This document shows, in pieces, positions 1 to 11,014 of a stretch of 64,000 bases of DNA; position 1 is the first letter of the stretch; each line of letters starts with the position of its first letter. This DNA is from Codonopsis lanceolata (taxonomy: Eukaryota; Streptophyta; Magnoliopsida; Asterales; Campanulaceae). The stretch covers positions 59,526,744 through 59,590,743 of the forward strand of contig CM028381.1 of the NCBI GenBank assembly GCA_013146195.2, given 5' to 3'. The translations under genes and the position numbers were made by a program. The notes beneath the pieces are model-generated. The model ran no database searches. It was not told the origin of the DNA and saw nothing but the letters and a program-made list of their open reading frames with translations.

Positions 1-276
1 CGAAAGTATTTGAAAGATGAGTCCCATGTACTTGAGTATGAGGAGATAACATTTGAACCTGATATGTCTTATGTTGAAAAGCCCGTGAAGATATTGGACA
101 CCAAAGAGCAAGTTTTACGAACCAAGAGAATTCCCTTAGTTAAAGTTCTTTGGAGAAACCACAACATTGAAGAAGCGACTTGGGAAGCGGAGCGGAGATG
201 CGAGAAGCATCCACATTTGTTTGACGAACTTGGTAAGAATTTAGGGACTAAATTCCTAAAGGAGGGGAGAGTGTAA
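1..276 (+). CDS. Ty3/gypsy (Tekay/Del-like chromovirus) polyprotein, C-terminal end with chromodomain (partial)
   Basis: The frame is open from the first base and continues an integrase-chromodomain reading frame that begins outside the window. It opens with RKYLKDESH, the segment that normally follows the integrase core in chromoviruses. The last third, VLWRNHNIEEATWEAE, is the chromodomain core that directs integration to heterochromatin. The frame ends in a TAA at 274-276, which overlaps the first bases of the 3' LTR, the usual Tekay arrangement. A polypurine tract (258-271) lies inside the last codons. No stops or frameshifts are visible, so this copy may be young. Only the end is seen, so autonomy cannot be judged. 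The family call rests on motif recognition. Confidence 0.88.
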   Translation, partial: RKYLKDESHVLEYEEITFEPDMSYVEKPVKILDTKEQVLRTKRIPLVKVLWRNHNIEEATWEAERRCEKHPHLFDELGKNLGTKFLKEGRV

Positions 277-3117
277 CGCCCCGTATTCTTGCATGTGCAT
301 TGAGTACTTGTCTTCTTGTTTTCTTGTTGTTTGTGAGCATGTTTGCTTAGTATATAAATGTTTTAGAATCATTCATAAGTCGTTCATGAAGCCCTTAACA
401 TGTTTAGAATCGCGTATGCTTGTTTGTTGAATCGCCGGTTCGATCGTTTTGATTTTGGCCTTAGCGATTCCTCTCGTTGCTCGTTTTGCTTCTATCTCGT
501 CGTGCGAAGTGTTCGTTGAGTTCTTGGCTTTATATTCAGGTCATAGCCATGTTGAAACAAACCTTTTTCATGTCCAAGTTATCCTAGTTTGATTGGTGTT
601 TGATTGGAGTTCAATTCGTTAACCATTCGTCGCGTGATTTGAGCCTTGTTCTATCTTGTTCCGGTTGTTGTTCGGGTGTGTTTCCGACTTGTTTTGAGTT
701 GGGTTAGACCTTAGAATGGTTGCCCATAAGTTTGGGACCATTTAGGACTTGTTTAGACCAAGTTTTGGAGGTTCAGAAGCCGAGGCGCCCGCCTGGCACC
801 TTGTGAGGCGCCCGCCTCAAGTGCTGGGAGTAATTTCAAAATGATCAGAAATTGGAGACAGCCTCTGCAGTTGAGGCGCCCGCCTGGCAGATGTTGAGGC
901 GCCCGCCTCAACATCAGGTATGCAATTACGGGATTTTCCCCTGTTTTGGGTTTTGACGTGTTATACCTATCCTACCCTCATTAAACCCCCTCTAAACCCT
1001 TCCTAACCACCCATACTTAACCCTAATCATGTCCTAACACTAGTTGGAAGTTAATTTAGGTTAGATTAGTGTTTGATTTCCCCTAATCTCTACTAATTGC
1101 ACTTGAGAAATGTCTTTTGTGCCCTTCTCATTTTGGAAGTATAAATACCCAAGCCCTTGGCAATTTTCAGTAAATCCTCTCATTTATTCACCTTCTTCTT
1201 ACAAATTAGAGAGAGAGAGAGAGAGAGTTGGGGGCTTGAGTTTTGAGCCCTAGCTCCTTCTTCTTCCTCCGATCTACGAAGATTCAACCGTTCGATTGCC
1301 GCCAAACTTCGGATTCTTGACGTGTGCGACGGGAGGAACGACTTCACCGTTTGGATTTTGATTTCCTTGGGTTTTCTATCAAGCTAGGTAAGTTACTCTT
1401 CTTCTTCTTAGTTCTCATTGACCCTAAGGAAACGAAGTTTATGATGATTGAGGTCAATGAGGACACATAATTGCTTCTTATGCCTTCTACTTGAATTTTA
1501 AAAGTATGAACTTGCTAGGAGCATGTATAGGATGATTTCTTGCCCTTGGAAGTTTATATTACTCTTTCTTCATGTCTAATTGAGGTCTTGAACATGTTAG
1601 AAACATGTATTATGTTTGTTGATGGAAGTGTTGTTATATGGGAATGCCCTAAATTATGCCTATGTGATATGTTGTGAAAATTGTTAGGTGTTATATCCTT
1701 AATATTGGACTATATAAGGAACATGAATCACATTGAAATGTTTTGGGTGAATGTACATCCCTGTTGAACTTAGAAGTGACCTAGGTTGGGTTATGAAGCA
1801 CGTAGCTTCAATTTCCCCAAAATTGGGAATTTAGAGAAAAGACTCAACGGAGTCGACTCTAGGGAAGAATTGAACATGTTGAACTCTAATTTCAATCCCT
1901 ACGAAGTTTGGACACCGTTTGATTGAGTTACTCAAATATGAGCTTGGTTTAATTGTTTGCAACAAGTTGATATGTATGTTGAGTTTTGAGCAATAAATTG
2001 CCTTCACATGATTATGGTAGAGATTCATAACCTACTTTGTCGGATGAGTTCGCTCTTGTCGAATTCGGTCCTTAATTGGTTTAAGTCAAGTAAATATCTA
2101 CTTGTGCATCACATTGAGTCCAGCTGGCATTATTTGGTTTGTTTATTAAGTCGGGGTGGGGCGATGCATCGCCTTCACGAATTATGGGATTCGTGCTCGC
2201 CATGGATCGCCGCACCTGGGACTTCACACACACCTCCACTGTGGGCCGCAGTGGGGAAGTAGCCCCTTTGCCGTATCAATACGTGCCGCAATGGCTTGCT
2301 AATGAAATCGAGTAGGTTCTCGGTATGAGTCGATGAATTCACAAAACATCGATGGCACGAACCAGTAACAAAATGTATTGCATGAGCTACGAAGCGGCCG
2401 TGACTATCATATCCTACTTGTATGATTTATTTTACGCACTTATGTGAACAATGTGCTAAGTGCCCTATGATGATAATGTGCCATAATTGTGATAAATGTC
2501 ATGCTATAACATGAACATGCATATTTTAGTAACTTACTAAGTCTTTCGACTTACCCTATTTGTTTGCTTTGTTTTCCTTAGATCAGAGCCGAGGAGACGT
2601 TACACGCTAGACTCGCCATACTCACGCTTGGTTGCTTGCGAGCTAGAGGTTGTTCTTTTGGGTTTAGTAGTTAGTCTTTTGTTTGGCAAGGACGTTGGGA
2701 AGCAAGTCATCTAGACTTGACTTTGGGTTTTATTGTTGTAGTAGACTTGATACTTAATATCTTTTGTATGCCGACTTATATGTCGTGCCTGTTTATATGT
2801 TGATGGTTCATCACAGTTTCTTCCGCTAAATCTCGTTTAAAGTATTATTGTTGTTGTTGTCTCCGGCATGTTGTGGCCGTTGAGGTTTTATAAGCATGTG
2901 TTAAAATTATAGGAGTAGTTGTTGGGTTCCGGCTGTAACGTCGCCGATGACTTGTTTATTTTAAGTTGTTTTTCCGGCCAAGTGTAGCCGAGTTGTTATT
3001 TGTATGCAATGTTGCGCCACATGAATTTCGTAAATCTACTTGCGCATGCTTGTGTTATTGTCTATTTGGACGGCACGATTCGGGATCTCGCATTGGGGTC
3101 CGGGTCGGGTCGTCACA
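272..3117 (+). mobile_element. 3' LTR of the Tekay-like gypsy element
   Basis: Begins TGTAACGCCCCG directly after a polypurine tract and ends CGGGTCGTCACA, giving TG...CA ends, about 2.85 kb. A TATA-like TATAAATA (1140-1147) is followed by a GA microsatellite (about 1209-1226), consistent with the U3/R border. Four copies of GAGGCGCCCGCCT lie at 782, 805, 873 and 896. The right end and a block near 2160-2270 match, in reverse complement, the solo LTR at 11015-15607, which supports both boundaries. The 5' LTR lies outside the window. Confidence 0.85.
1140..1147 (+). promoter_or_regulatory. TATA box of the Tekay-like LTR
   Basis: TATAAATA in an otherwise unremarkable stretch, about 870 bp into the LTR and about 60 bp before a GA repeat. 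The position fits the Pol II promoter that starts the element transcript. Inferred from position and sequence only. Confidence 0.5.
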
Positions 3118-4496
3118 AAAACTGATATGGGTATTATTTTTTCTTGGTGCATAAGCTGGATCTTTTCTTTGCAAGTTGAAGGAAGTATGTCATGGCACGA
3201 AAGCTTCAATTTCTTTCTTTTAATGTACATTGTAGTTTAGTTTCGTTATTAATTATAATTGATTTTGTACTAACTGTGTTATTTTTTTATTACTAAACTG
3301 TTTTGACAAGTGTGTGTCGTACTATTTATATCAAGTATTAGGATTTTTATTGAAAGAGACTACAATCAAAAGGCTAAAGATTTTGAAATTATATGCTCAG
3401 TTGGTTACTGATTTGGAGAGTTCGTCTTTTGAGCTGGAATTTGTTAGTTGTCTTGACCCGTTTTTGGCCGTAATTCAGTAGGTTATAACTAATTATTGCT
3501 AGCTTTGATAGTTGAAACTTAAGGTTTTAGAACATGATTAAATTTCTCTTCTCTTCTTCAACAACAATCATCCAGAAGCCAAAGAGATTATTTGTGGTTC
3601 AAGCAAAGGGGAATTTAGCAACCCATTTCTAAACTGTTTATAGACAAAAATCTAGAATAATTTTAAAGCACTTGAGAATAATTTTCAGGTTTTTGTTTCT
3701 TTAGTTCTTTTAAAATTTATAGTACTGCTGCTGCCACTTCTTTTTTTGAGAACCCATGCAACAAATTTTTAAGTGGCCAAATCTTGATGATTATAGGTCT
3801 GAATTGAGTAATTTCAAGGGGTGGCTTTCAAATGACTGATTTTTTCCAAATCATTAGTTGTACGTGTCTTTTTCAAATAATTTATTATGGAGTTTTCCAA
3901 ATAATTAGTTCTTTTTAATTGGTATTTTACTAAGTGTAAGTTCAAGTGTGTGAGGGTGGTAGGTTGCAAACATGCTGGAAGTAAAAGGGTGCACATTAAA
4001 AAACCGAATCTTTATTGAAGATTAAAGATCAAAATTCCTTAGAAAAAACTATGAAATCACTTTCTCACACTTCTTTCAACATCAAATAGTACTTCGATCC
4101 CTTACTACATCCCCCCATATGCCCACCCACACACACATAGAAATACATTTGTTTGAACTACTTGCAAAACCAAAATTGCAAACAACCAAAAACTAAGTCA
4201 AAGTTTAAAAAAAAAAAAAAAAAAACTCAAATGGCCAAAGTTGCAGTTCAAGTTTCTTAGAATCCAATTTACTCAAGTTTATTGCTATTTATTATTCTTC
4301 TTTATGTCTATGCAGCAACAAGTTTTACTACATGGATCAACCTCCACCTCCAAGGAAAGGAAAAGAACCTGCACCACCACCGCCACCATCTCTACAAGAG
4401 GTATGATTACTTGGATTGTTTTGAGCATGTTATGTTAAACTAATTGTTCATACACATGCTTCATATCATGTTTATTTTAGGTTAAATTCCCATCGC
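3118..4496. other. Non-coding or gene-remnant stretch between LTR and hAT element
   Basis: AT-rich and without a recognisable gene. Two pieces look less random: an open frame of about 61 codons ending at a TAG (3299-3481, + strand) containing KRLKILKLYAQLVTDLES, and the short candidate exon at 4332-4400. Poly-A of about 20 bases lies near 4209. I recognise neither piece. Confidence 0.4.
4332..4400 (+). CDS. Possible first coding exon of an unidentified gene
   Basis: An ATG followed by 23 codons, beginning MDQPPPPRKGKEPAPPPPP, ends at GAG|GTATGA, a good splice donor. Proline-rich starts like this are common in plant proteins but give no function. The hAT element begins 96 bp further on and the CACTA element follows, so any downstream exons are displaced or lost. 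I find no continuing exon. It could be chance. Confidence 0.22.
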
Positions 4497-6224
4497 TAGA
4501 GCTGTCAAATAGGGCAAAAGCTCCGCGGGGATGCCCGCCCCGCCACCTATTAGGGGCGGGTTGGGCTAGTGTATTTAAGACCCGTTAGGATGCAGGCTTT
4601 TCGGGCTTTGCCCGTGCGGATCGCGGGCTTTTGCAGGTTGGGGCAGGGCGGGCCGCGGGCAGCCCACATATTCTGGGCTTGTGATTGTAAGTTACTGCTA
4701 GTATTAAGTAATAACTTAGTTATATCATATATTCAGCTTTCAATGGCCCAGGCCGAAAGGCCCATATTTGTTGACTGTTGAAACAAGGCCCTTTAGTCTT
4801 AGTTAGTGACTTAGTGTTAGGGTTAGGGTGAACTGAAGACTCTTCAATGGCCAGAATTATTATCTGATTCTTCTATGATTTCTTAAGGATGGCCATTCTT
4901 GTATTCTAAACTTCAGAACATAAGGGAGTTGAGCCCGAAACGTAGTGGGCAAGTACCGCTTTCTTGCTATACCTACAAACTTTGTTCCAGTTCTTGTCGT
5001 GCTTTTACCTGTAACCTGTGTGTGAATATGAGAGTACACGTCCTTTTGAATCCATAGTCTTGGTAGTTAAAAAGTTGTTTGATGGTATGGACATCCAAAT
5101 TCAGAATTCACTAAGGTGGAAATTGTTTGTTGGGGATTTAGGAAGTAATCTAACAGATTTCTGCAGGGGGGGTCAAGTTTAGAGAGGCGAATGAGTTGAA
5201 ATAGAAATATCTTGAAGACCAACCACAGTTTTGGTAGAGGTAGAACGATTGCAAGGTAGGAACAAAGATAAGAAGATGGTTCTTTTTGACAGCTGCTGAA
5301 AGTGAAGCCTGCGTAATATGAAGCAAGACTTTTTTCATGACCCTTTCCTTTTTTATCCTCTTTTTTATCCCCTTCCCCCTCCCTCCCTCCTTTTTGTTAC
5401 ATTCTCTATTCGAGACTATGTTCACTTTCTCAACCTTGTAAGTTCTATTATAATATACGAGGATTTTTTATTAAATAGAATCGGATCTTGGCAAATGAAA
5501 GCATTTCAATCTTTCTCATAGTCCCTCCTTTAGTGGGTGTTTCTGATGTGATCTGGTTCCTTTGTTATTCTGATTTTTAGGGCGTTGACGTTTTTCCTGT
5601 TTGAAGGCTGTGAGTCTCTATAGCTCTTTAGCGATGAGTTCATGCAAAGCTAAGTATACGATTGGTGTTGATGGTAGTACGACCATGTTTAAGGTGAAAC
5701 GCACGGCCAGAAGGAAATCCCGATCTGCTTTGATTGCAAGTGTCGGGAAATCTGATTTGGTGGCCCAATCAAAACCCAATTCCGAATTGGAGGGAAAAGG
5801 GTATGGAATTGGAATCGAAATTCCAGGCGGCATCTCTGAACGTAGATGATGACTTGACTGCAATAGAGGTTCCTCTACTTGCTGCTCTGGTGGTGCCGTC
5901 AAAGGAAGGTCGGGGATGCGCTGCAGAAATGTGGAGGCTGATGCTAGCGGTGGTGTAAAGCCCATTGAACGAGCTGTGGATCAAGGTTTTCAGGGGCAAA
6001 TTTCTAGTGGTCACTTCGTCTCTCTCATCTGTTCACACGAACGAACGACGAATCACCCATTTTTGCGGGCTTGCCCGTTTTGCTCGCGGGCTTTCGCGGG
6101 GCGGGTTGGGCTAGGGGTTTCTAGGACCGTTACGTTTGCAGGCTTTCCCGCCCCGCCCCATTTTACAGCGGGCTTTTCGGCCCCGCGGGTAAATCCGCCC
6201 CGCAAGCCCGTTTTGACAGCTCTA
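4497..6224. mobile_element. hAT-type non-autonomous DNA transposon with 8-bp target duplication
   Basis: Terminal inverted repeats TAGAGCTGTCAAA (4497) and its complement TTTTGACAGCTCTA ending at 6224. Flanks CCCATCGC (4489-4496) and CCCATCAT (6225-6232) match at 6 of 8 bases, the length expected for hAT. The outer 150-200 bp on both sides are strikingly GC-rich, with repeated GCGGGC/GCCCGC words, like the transposase-binding subterminal repeats of Ac-type elements. No transposase is recognisable. The interior (about 5600-5965) is open on both strands; neither product is recognised, so any coding role is unsupported. Confidence 0.8.
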
Positions 6225-6261
6225 CCCATCATTGCCACTTCCCAACACCACTAGAAAAATG

Positions 6262-6690
6262 ACCTTTAGCAACAGAAGTTTTCGTCGCTAATGGCTCCTC
6301 AGCGACAGAATTTTTCCGTCGGTGGGCCGTCGGTGATCACGCATCGCAGATGTCCGACGGACCAATTTCCGCCGCTAAAGGTTAATATCAGCGACATAAA
6401 TTTCCGTCGCTAAAGGCTTTTAAAAAATAATTAAATTTTAATTTCAATGACGAAAATTTCCGTCGCTAAAGGATTTTTAAAACATTAAATTTTAATTTCA
6501 ACGACGGAAATTTCCGTCGCTAAAGGCTTTTAAAAAAAATAAATTTTAATTTCAGAGACGGAAATTTCCGTCGCTAAAGGCTTTTACAATATAATTAAAT
6601 TTTAATTTCAGCGACAGAAATTTCCGTCGTTAAAGGTTTTTTTAAAAAATTAATTTTAATTTCAGCGACGGAAATTTCCGTTGCTAAAAA
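6262..6690 (+). repeat. Left CACTA subterminal palindromic repeats
   Basis: Six near-identical units of roughly 60 bp from 6380 to 6690, each centred on GACGGAAATTTCCGTC or a one-base variant followed by GCTAAAGG and an A/T-rich linker with TTAAATTTTAATTTCA. More diverged GCGACGGAA words fill 6262-6380. In En/Spm, repeats of this kind bind TNPA; here that role is inferred. Confidence 0.85.
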
Positions 6691-6872
6691 TGTAAAAAAA
6701 TTAAAAAAAAATACCAAAAAATACTATCATTATAAATTTTTGTACTTGATAATATAACAATTAATACAAAACTGAAGATACAAAATAAACAATAATATAG
6801 AACCAATTTAAAAACATCAAACTGTAAATGTTATTACAACAAAGTACCAAATATATTCATTAGTAATTGTTA

Positions 6873-7130
6873 CTCCCTCCGTCCTTAATTAATTGTCCTA
6901 GTTGACCCGGCGCACAGTTTAAGAAAAAACAATTGACTTGATTATTTATATTGGTTTAATGTGTAGTTTCAATTAATGTCCATGTGTATGTAGCCCATAA
7001 TTAAAGTAGAGTGAAAAAGTAAGGGTAAAGTGATAAAAGTGATGTTCTAAAAAGGTAAGTTTCAAAGTGGACAATTATTTTGGGATGGACGAAAAAGGAA
7101 AGCAGGACGATAATTTAGGGACGGAGGGAG
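6873..7130. mobile_element. Stowaway-type MITE
   Basis: 258 bp with terminal inverted repeats CTCCCTCCGTCC and GGACGGAGGGAG, flanked on both sides by TA (6871-6872 and 7131-7132), the Tc1/mariner target duplication. It lies inside the CACTA element. A second copy of the same family and the same length is at 58292-58549. No coding capacity. Confidence 0.88.
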
Positions 7131-7132
7131 TA

Positions 7133-8183
7133 TAATGAATTGTTTTTTATTGTTAAATATTAGTAAATTTTGACATTTCATTAAAAAGAAATTTACGTTT
7201 TCAACGAGTTGACTTTATTGTGATTCAATATAACCATCAACATCATACAAAAAATAAAATATTATTTGTTAAAGACTCATTTATTAAAGAGAAACAATAT
7301 TATAATTATCAATTCATGTAATATATTTCAAAATCTACCCATAAATAAAAAATGAACAACCAAAAACTTGTTTCTAGAGTTAACTTGGAAATTTAAACTT
7401 GTACCAATCTATGTAAACCATATCTAATAAAAAACCTAAAAATAAAATTAAAAAATCCTACGACATGAGGATCAAGAAAAACTTCATCTTCACGGCAATC
7501 TGCTAGAAAACCTGTCCAAGTAAAATTACTATTTTGATTAAAAATCAACAAGAAAAAGTAAGTCATTGTTTTCATAGGATCAAACAAGAAGCTTTAGAAG
7601 CTTACCATAGGAATACATTTATGGCATAATCATCATTTCTTTGCTTTTTTTGCTGGATGAACCTAAACGTGTACAAGTTATCCAAAATCAATTAGTTAAT
7701 AATAATAACAAAACGGGTCCAACCCTATTTCCCCCACCCCCAATATGAGTATTAAACCAGAGGAATGGAAAGAGAAGAAATGGAATGAATGTTGCTTGAA
7801 AATTTCTTCAATAACAGGTCATCCCAAAAATATTAGTTAAAAACAACTAACCTTATGTGATGTTTTATCGTTGCTTGCGACATTTCCTACATGGGCACAA
7901 TATCTTGGAAGAATGAGGTATATTATCAGAGGCCCATTTGACAAAATCTTCTACCCCTTTCTCATAGACGGAGTCTGCTCTATTCTTAATATTTATCCAA
8001 CTTCTATCCATCGATGCTCACTAATCTAACAAAAATTAAAATCACAAAAGACACATTTTAACAAGAGTTAGTCAAAATTGAATGAATTGAGATAGCAGAC
8101 AATATGAAATTAAACTAAAATTAGCATTTATCAAATGTGCATCCCACCCTATTGTGATCAATTTATTACTGTTTGAATCATAG
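7133..8183. other. CACTA interior, nothing recognised
   Basis: AT-rich sequence with no credible open reading frame on either strand. It may be degraded transposase or the intron of the captured gene that follows. Confidence 0.4.
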
Positions 8184-8327
8184 TGCATGAAGCCACACAA
8201 ATAAATGCCCTAGTTTGCCAACCCAATAGTGGATGTGTTAACTCTAGCTTGTGCTCTAACAGAGGGTATCATTACAAATGTAATTTAGGTTACGTAGGCA
8301 ATCCATACCTGCATCCAGGTTGCCAAG
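8184..8327 (+). pseudogene. Captured exon fragment of a wall-associated kinase (EGF-like region)
   Basis: The frame contains LVCQPNSGCVNSSLCSN followed by GYHYKCNLGYVGNPYL and GCQ. This spacing of cysteines and the GYxCKCxxGYxGNPYLxxGCQ signature are those of the EGF-like domain just before the transmembrane segment of plant wall-associated receptor kinases. The exon is bounded by TAG (8181-8183) and a GT donor (8328), and WAK exons usually end at this GCQ. No kinase or galacturonan-binding part is nearby. It lies about 2 kb inside the left CACTA end, so it is best read as a host gene piece picked up by the transposon; an unrelated insertion event is possible. Confidence 0.7.
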
Positions 8328-8754
8328 GTGGTTATAATTCTTTCTTCTTCTTTTCTTTCTTTTTCTTATGCTAAAGCCATCACGTCAGGTCTTACCCAAG
8401 ACACAAAACAAAGTATTTCCCACACAGGTCACAACAAAACTCGACCCCCAAAACACAAAAAACTGATCTGTTAGTAGAATTTCTTTAACCAAAAGAAACT
8501 GCTCCAGGTCATAACCTTACTTCAACCACTCACACACATCAAAGTGCAGAAACATCTTGATTACAACAGTGTGTATGTTAGAAAAAAAGGGCAAGGGAAC
8601 ATATTAGCTCGTCCTAACTAGCTAATATGTTCTATAACACGTTCATCATATTATTCACATCCCTAATCACTAACTTCAGTAATCACTAGTGTTTTAACTT
8701 ATACCAAACGAATTATAAGTAATTAGGCTAAAATTAGGGTTGCGTTTTCGATTT
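8328..8754. other. CACTA interior, nothing recognised
   Basis: Low-complexity T/C-rich start (about 8338-8368), then unique AT-rich sequence without a credible reading frame. Confidence 0.4.
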
Positions 8755-9560
8755 AATATTATTATGGGCTAAGGTTTCAGTTTAGGTTTAGGTTAGTTTT
8801 AAAGTTTAGGGTTACGGTTAAATTAAGGGCTAGGGTTTGTTAGGTTTAAGTTTAGGTTGTTTAGATTTAGGTTTGGGGTTTAGGTTTAGGTTTATGATTT
8901 AGGTTTTGGTTTAGGTTAAGTGTTATGGTTTAGGTTTAGTGTTATGGCTTATGGTTTTAGGTTTAGGTTTAGGTTTAGGTTTATGATTTAGGTTTAGGTT
9001 TAAGGTTAGTGTTATGGTTTAGGTTTAGTGCTATGGTTTATGGTTTAGGTTTAGGTTTAAGGTTAGTGTTATGGTTTAGGTTTAGTGTTATAGTTTAGGT
9101 TTAGGGTTAAGGTTTAGGTTTAAGGGTTAGGTTTAGGGTTTACGTTTTGGGTTGGGGGTGGGGTTGGGATTTGGGTTTGGGTTTGGGGTTGGGGTTGGGG
9201 TTGGGGTTGGGGTTTGGGTTGGGGTTGGGGTTAGGGTTAGGGTTAATGTTTAGGTTTAAGGTTGTGGTTTAGGTTTAAGGTTTGTGTTATGGTTTAGGTT
9301 TTGAGGGATTAGGGTTTAGGTTTGGGGTTGGGGTTTAGGTTTAGGGTTGGGGGTTGGGGGTTGGGGTGGGGTGGGGTGGGGGTTGGGGTTGGGGTTGGGG
9401 TGGGGTAGGGTAGGGGTGGGGTGGGGGTGGGGGTGGGGGTGGGGTGGGGTGGGGTTGGGGTTGGGGTTGGGGTTGGGGTTGGGGTGGGGGTTAGGTTTAG
9501 GTTTAGGTTTAGGGTTAGTGTTATGGTTTAGATTTAAGGTTAGTGTTACGAATTAGGTTT
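8755..9560 (+). repeat. Degenerate telomere-like tract
   Basis: About 800 bp made of GGTTTAGGTTTAGGG, GGGTTAGGG and, from 9140 to 9490, GGGGTTGGGG variants: drifted forms of the plant telomere repeat TTTAGGG. The G-rich strand is the + strand throughout. The long open frame inside it is a by-product of the repeat and not a gene. The tract is interstitial, within the CACTA interval. Confidence 0.85.
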
Positions 9561-9751
9561 ATGGTTTATGGTTTACAGTCAAACATCATGCAAAAAGATA
9601 ACAAGTCAACTATATGCTAAAGAATCAAGTATCACTGATTCACTGGAATTAATTGTTCATCAACATTCCCTAAGGCATGCAGAATTTTCACTAAGAGAAA
9701 AGCCCGGTGGACGAGATTAAGACCAAAACTTACAAGATGCTGGAAGGGTAT
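9561..9751. other. Short unassigned stretch before the Athila LTR
   Basis: No gene or repeat seen. It should be CACTA interior, since the Athila LTR starts at 9752. Confidence 0.4.
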
Positions 9752-9966
9752 TGATCGATGTATTTTATACGTCGATTTTATATGCTTCTATGACTTAAAT
9801 TATGTTATTTCACGAGGCTTTTGGCTACTGATGTATGTTTTCGGTGAGTTTTGTAAGTTTCAGGGTTATTAGTGAAAATATGTGAAACTCCAGGGTTTTA
9901 TGTGCAAATTCCAAGAAGGGCCAAAGAGGAAAAATGAAGAAGAAACGAAGACTGTCAGATCTGGAG

Positions 9967-10076
9967 ACCTTGCGACGCAAGGTAGGCAGTACGGAATGAG
10001 AAGGCAAGAAATCCAAGGCCAGACACACTGGAGACTTTGCGGACGCAAGGTACTCAACACCTTGCGACCGCAAGGT
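9967..10076. repeat. Three GC-rich dyads in the Athila LTR
   Basis: ACCTTGCGACGCAAGGT (9967-9983), a weaker form near 10034, and ACCTTGCGACCGCAAGGT (10059-10076). The first and last have perfect 8-bp arms around one or two bases. They lie upstream of a TATATATT near 10138, so in U3. Confidence 0.75.
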
Positions 10077-11014
10077 GGTCAGAATGCGTTATTTTCGGAT
10101 TTTCACACAGTGATTCGATTGGATTACAACTCCCGAGTATATATTGAAGTTGGATGCCGAGAGCCAGGGGAGGAGAGACGGCTGGGAGCAGTCTTAGGTT
10201 GATTTTAGGTAGTTTTTAGAGTGTATAACATAGTTAGATTGTGTAATTACAAGTATTGAAGATCAAATCATGTATCCGATCATCTCCATGTGTTGTTCAT
10301 TGTCTATGATGAACTAAATTATCCATAATCTAGGAGGTGGGAGGTAACTTGTATTGAATTTATGTTTTGATTTATATATATGTTCATTTAATTCTTGTTG
10401 ATTGTGGTGTTTATCAATCCCTATATTATTTTGCTTTGAACAAATGAATGTAATCGCAAATAATAAAGGCCTAGAGGTGCGGATAACTGCATGACCAATG
10501 TGCATATGTTGTACACTGGCTCACCATCACAATAAATTGGACCTATCGATGCACGAGAGTGATAAGTTAGCATCAGGTTCATACATGATCTAGGTGACAG
10601 ATAGATCATAAATCTAGGTGACACCTAGATTAAAGTTCTTGTGCTTATGATATAGAATGGATGAATGTTGCAGGGATGGAGGTTGAACCAATAGTTCAAC
10701 AGACTATATCTATCTTTAGTGAACGAACCCAAGAAATTGAATGATAATTATTATGAATTGAACATAAAGGAGATACAAGTGAAACCCAGAATCCTAGATT
10801 GCCACCTACCATAAGATCTTCATATCTGTAATTTCTGCTAATTAGTTAAACATCTAAATATAAATAGTAGTTAGAATAAAATAATTATAAAAACCCCCTT
10901 TAGATTAATAATTTGCTATCAATAAATTGCACTGTTCGTGATCACTTGTCTCTGTGGGTTCGACCATTGCTTCCAATACTATTCTATAATAGTCTTGTCC
11001 ACTTGCAAGGAAAA

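Noticed and set aside
5618..5965. 115-codon minus-strand open frame in the hAT element as a host gene
   Set aside because: No recognised motif, overlapped by open frames on the other strand, and inside a transposon with clear ends.
9347..9556. Open frame of 69 codons rich in Gly, Trp, Leu and Val
   Set aside because: It is a direct translation of the GGGGTTGGGG repeats and has no independent coding signal.
8755..9560. A true chromosome end
   Set aside because: The repeats are degenerate, bounded on both sides by transposon sequence, and not a pure TTTAGGG array.
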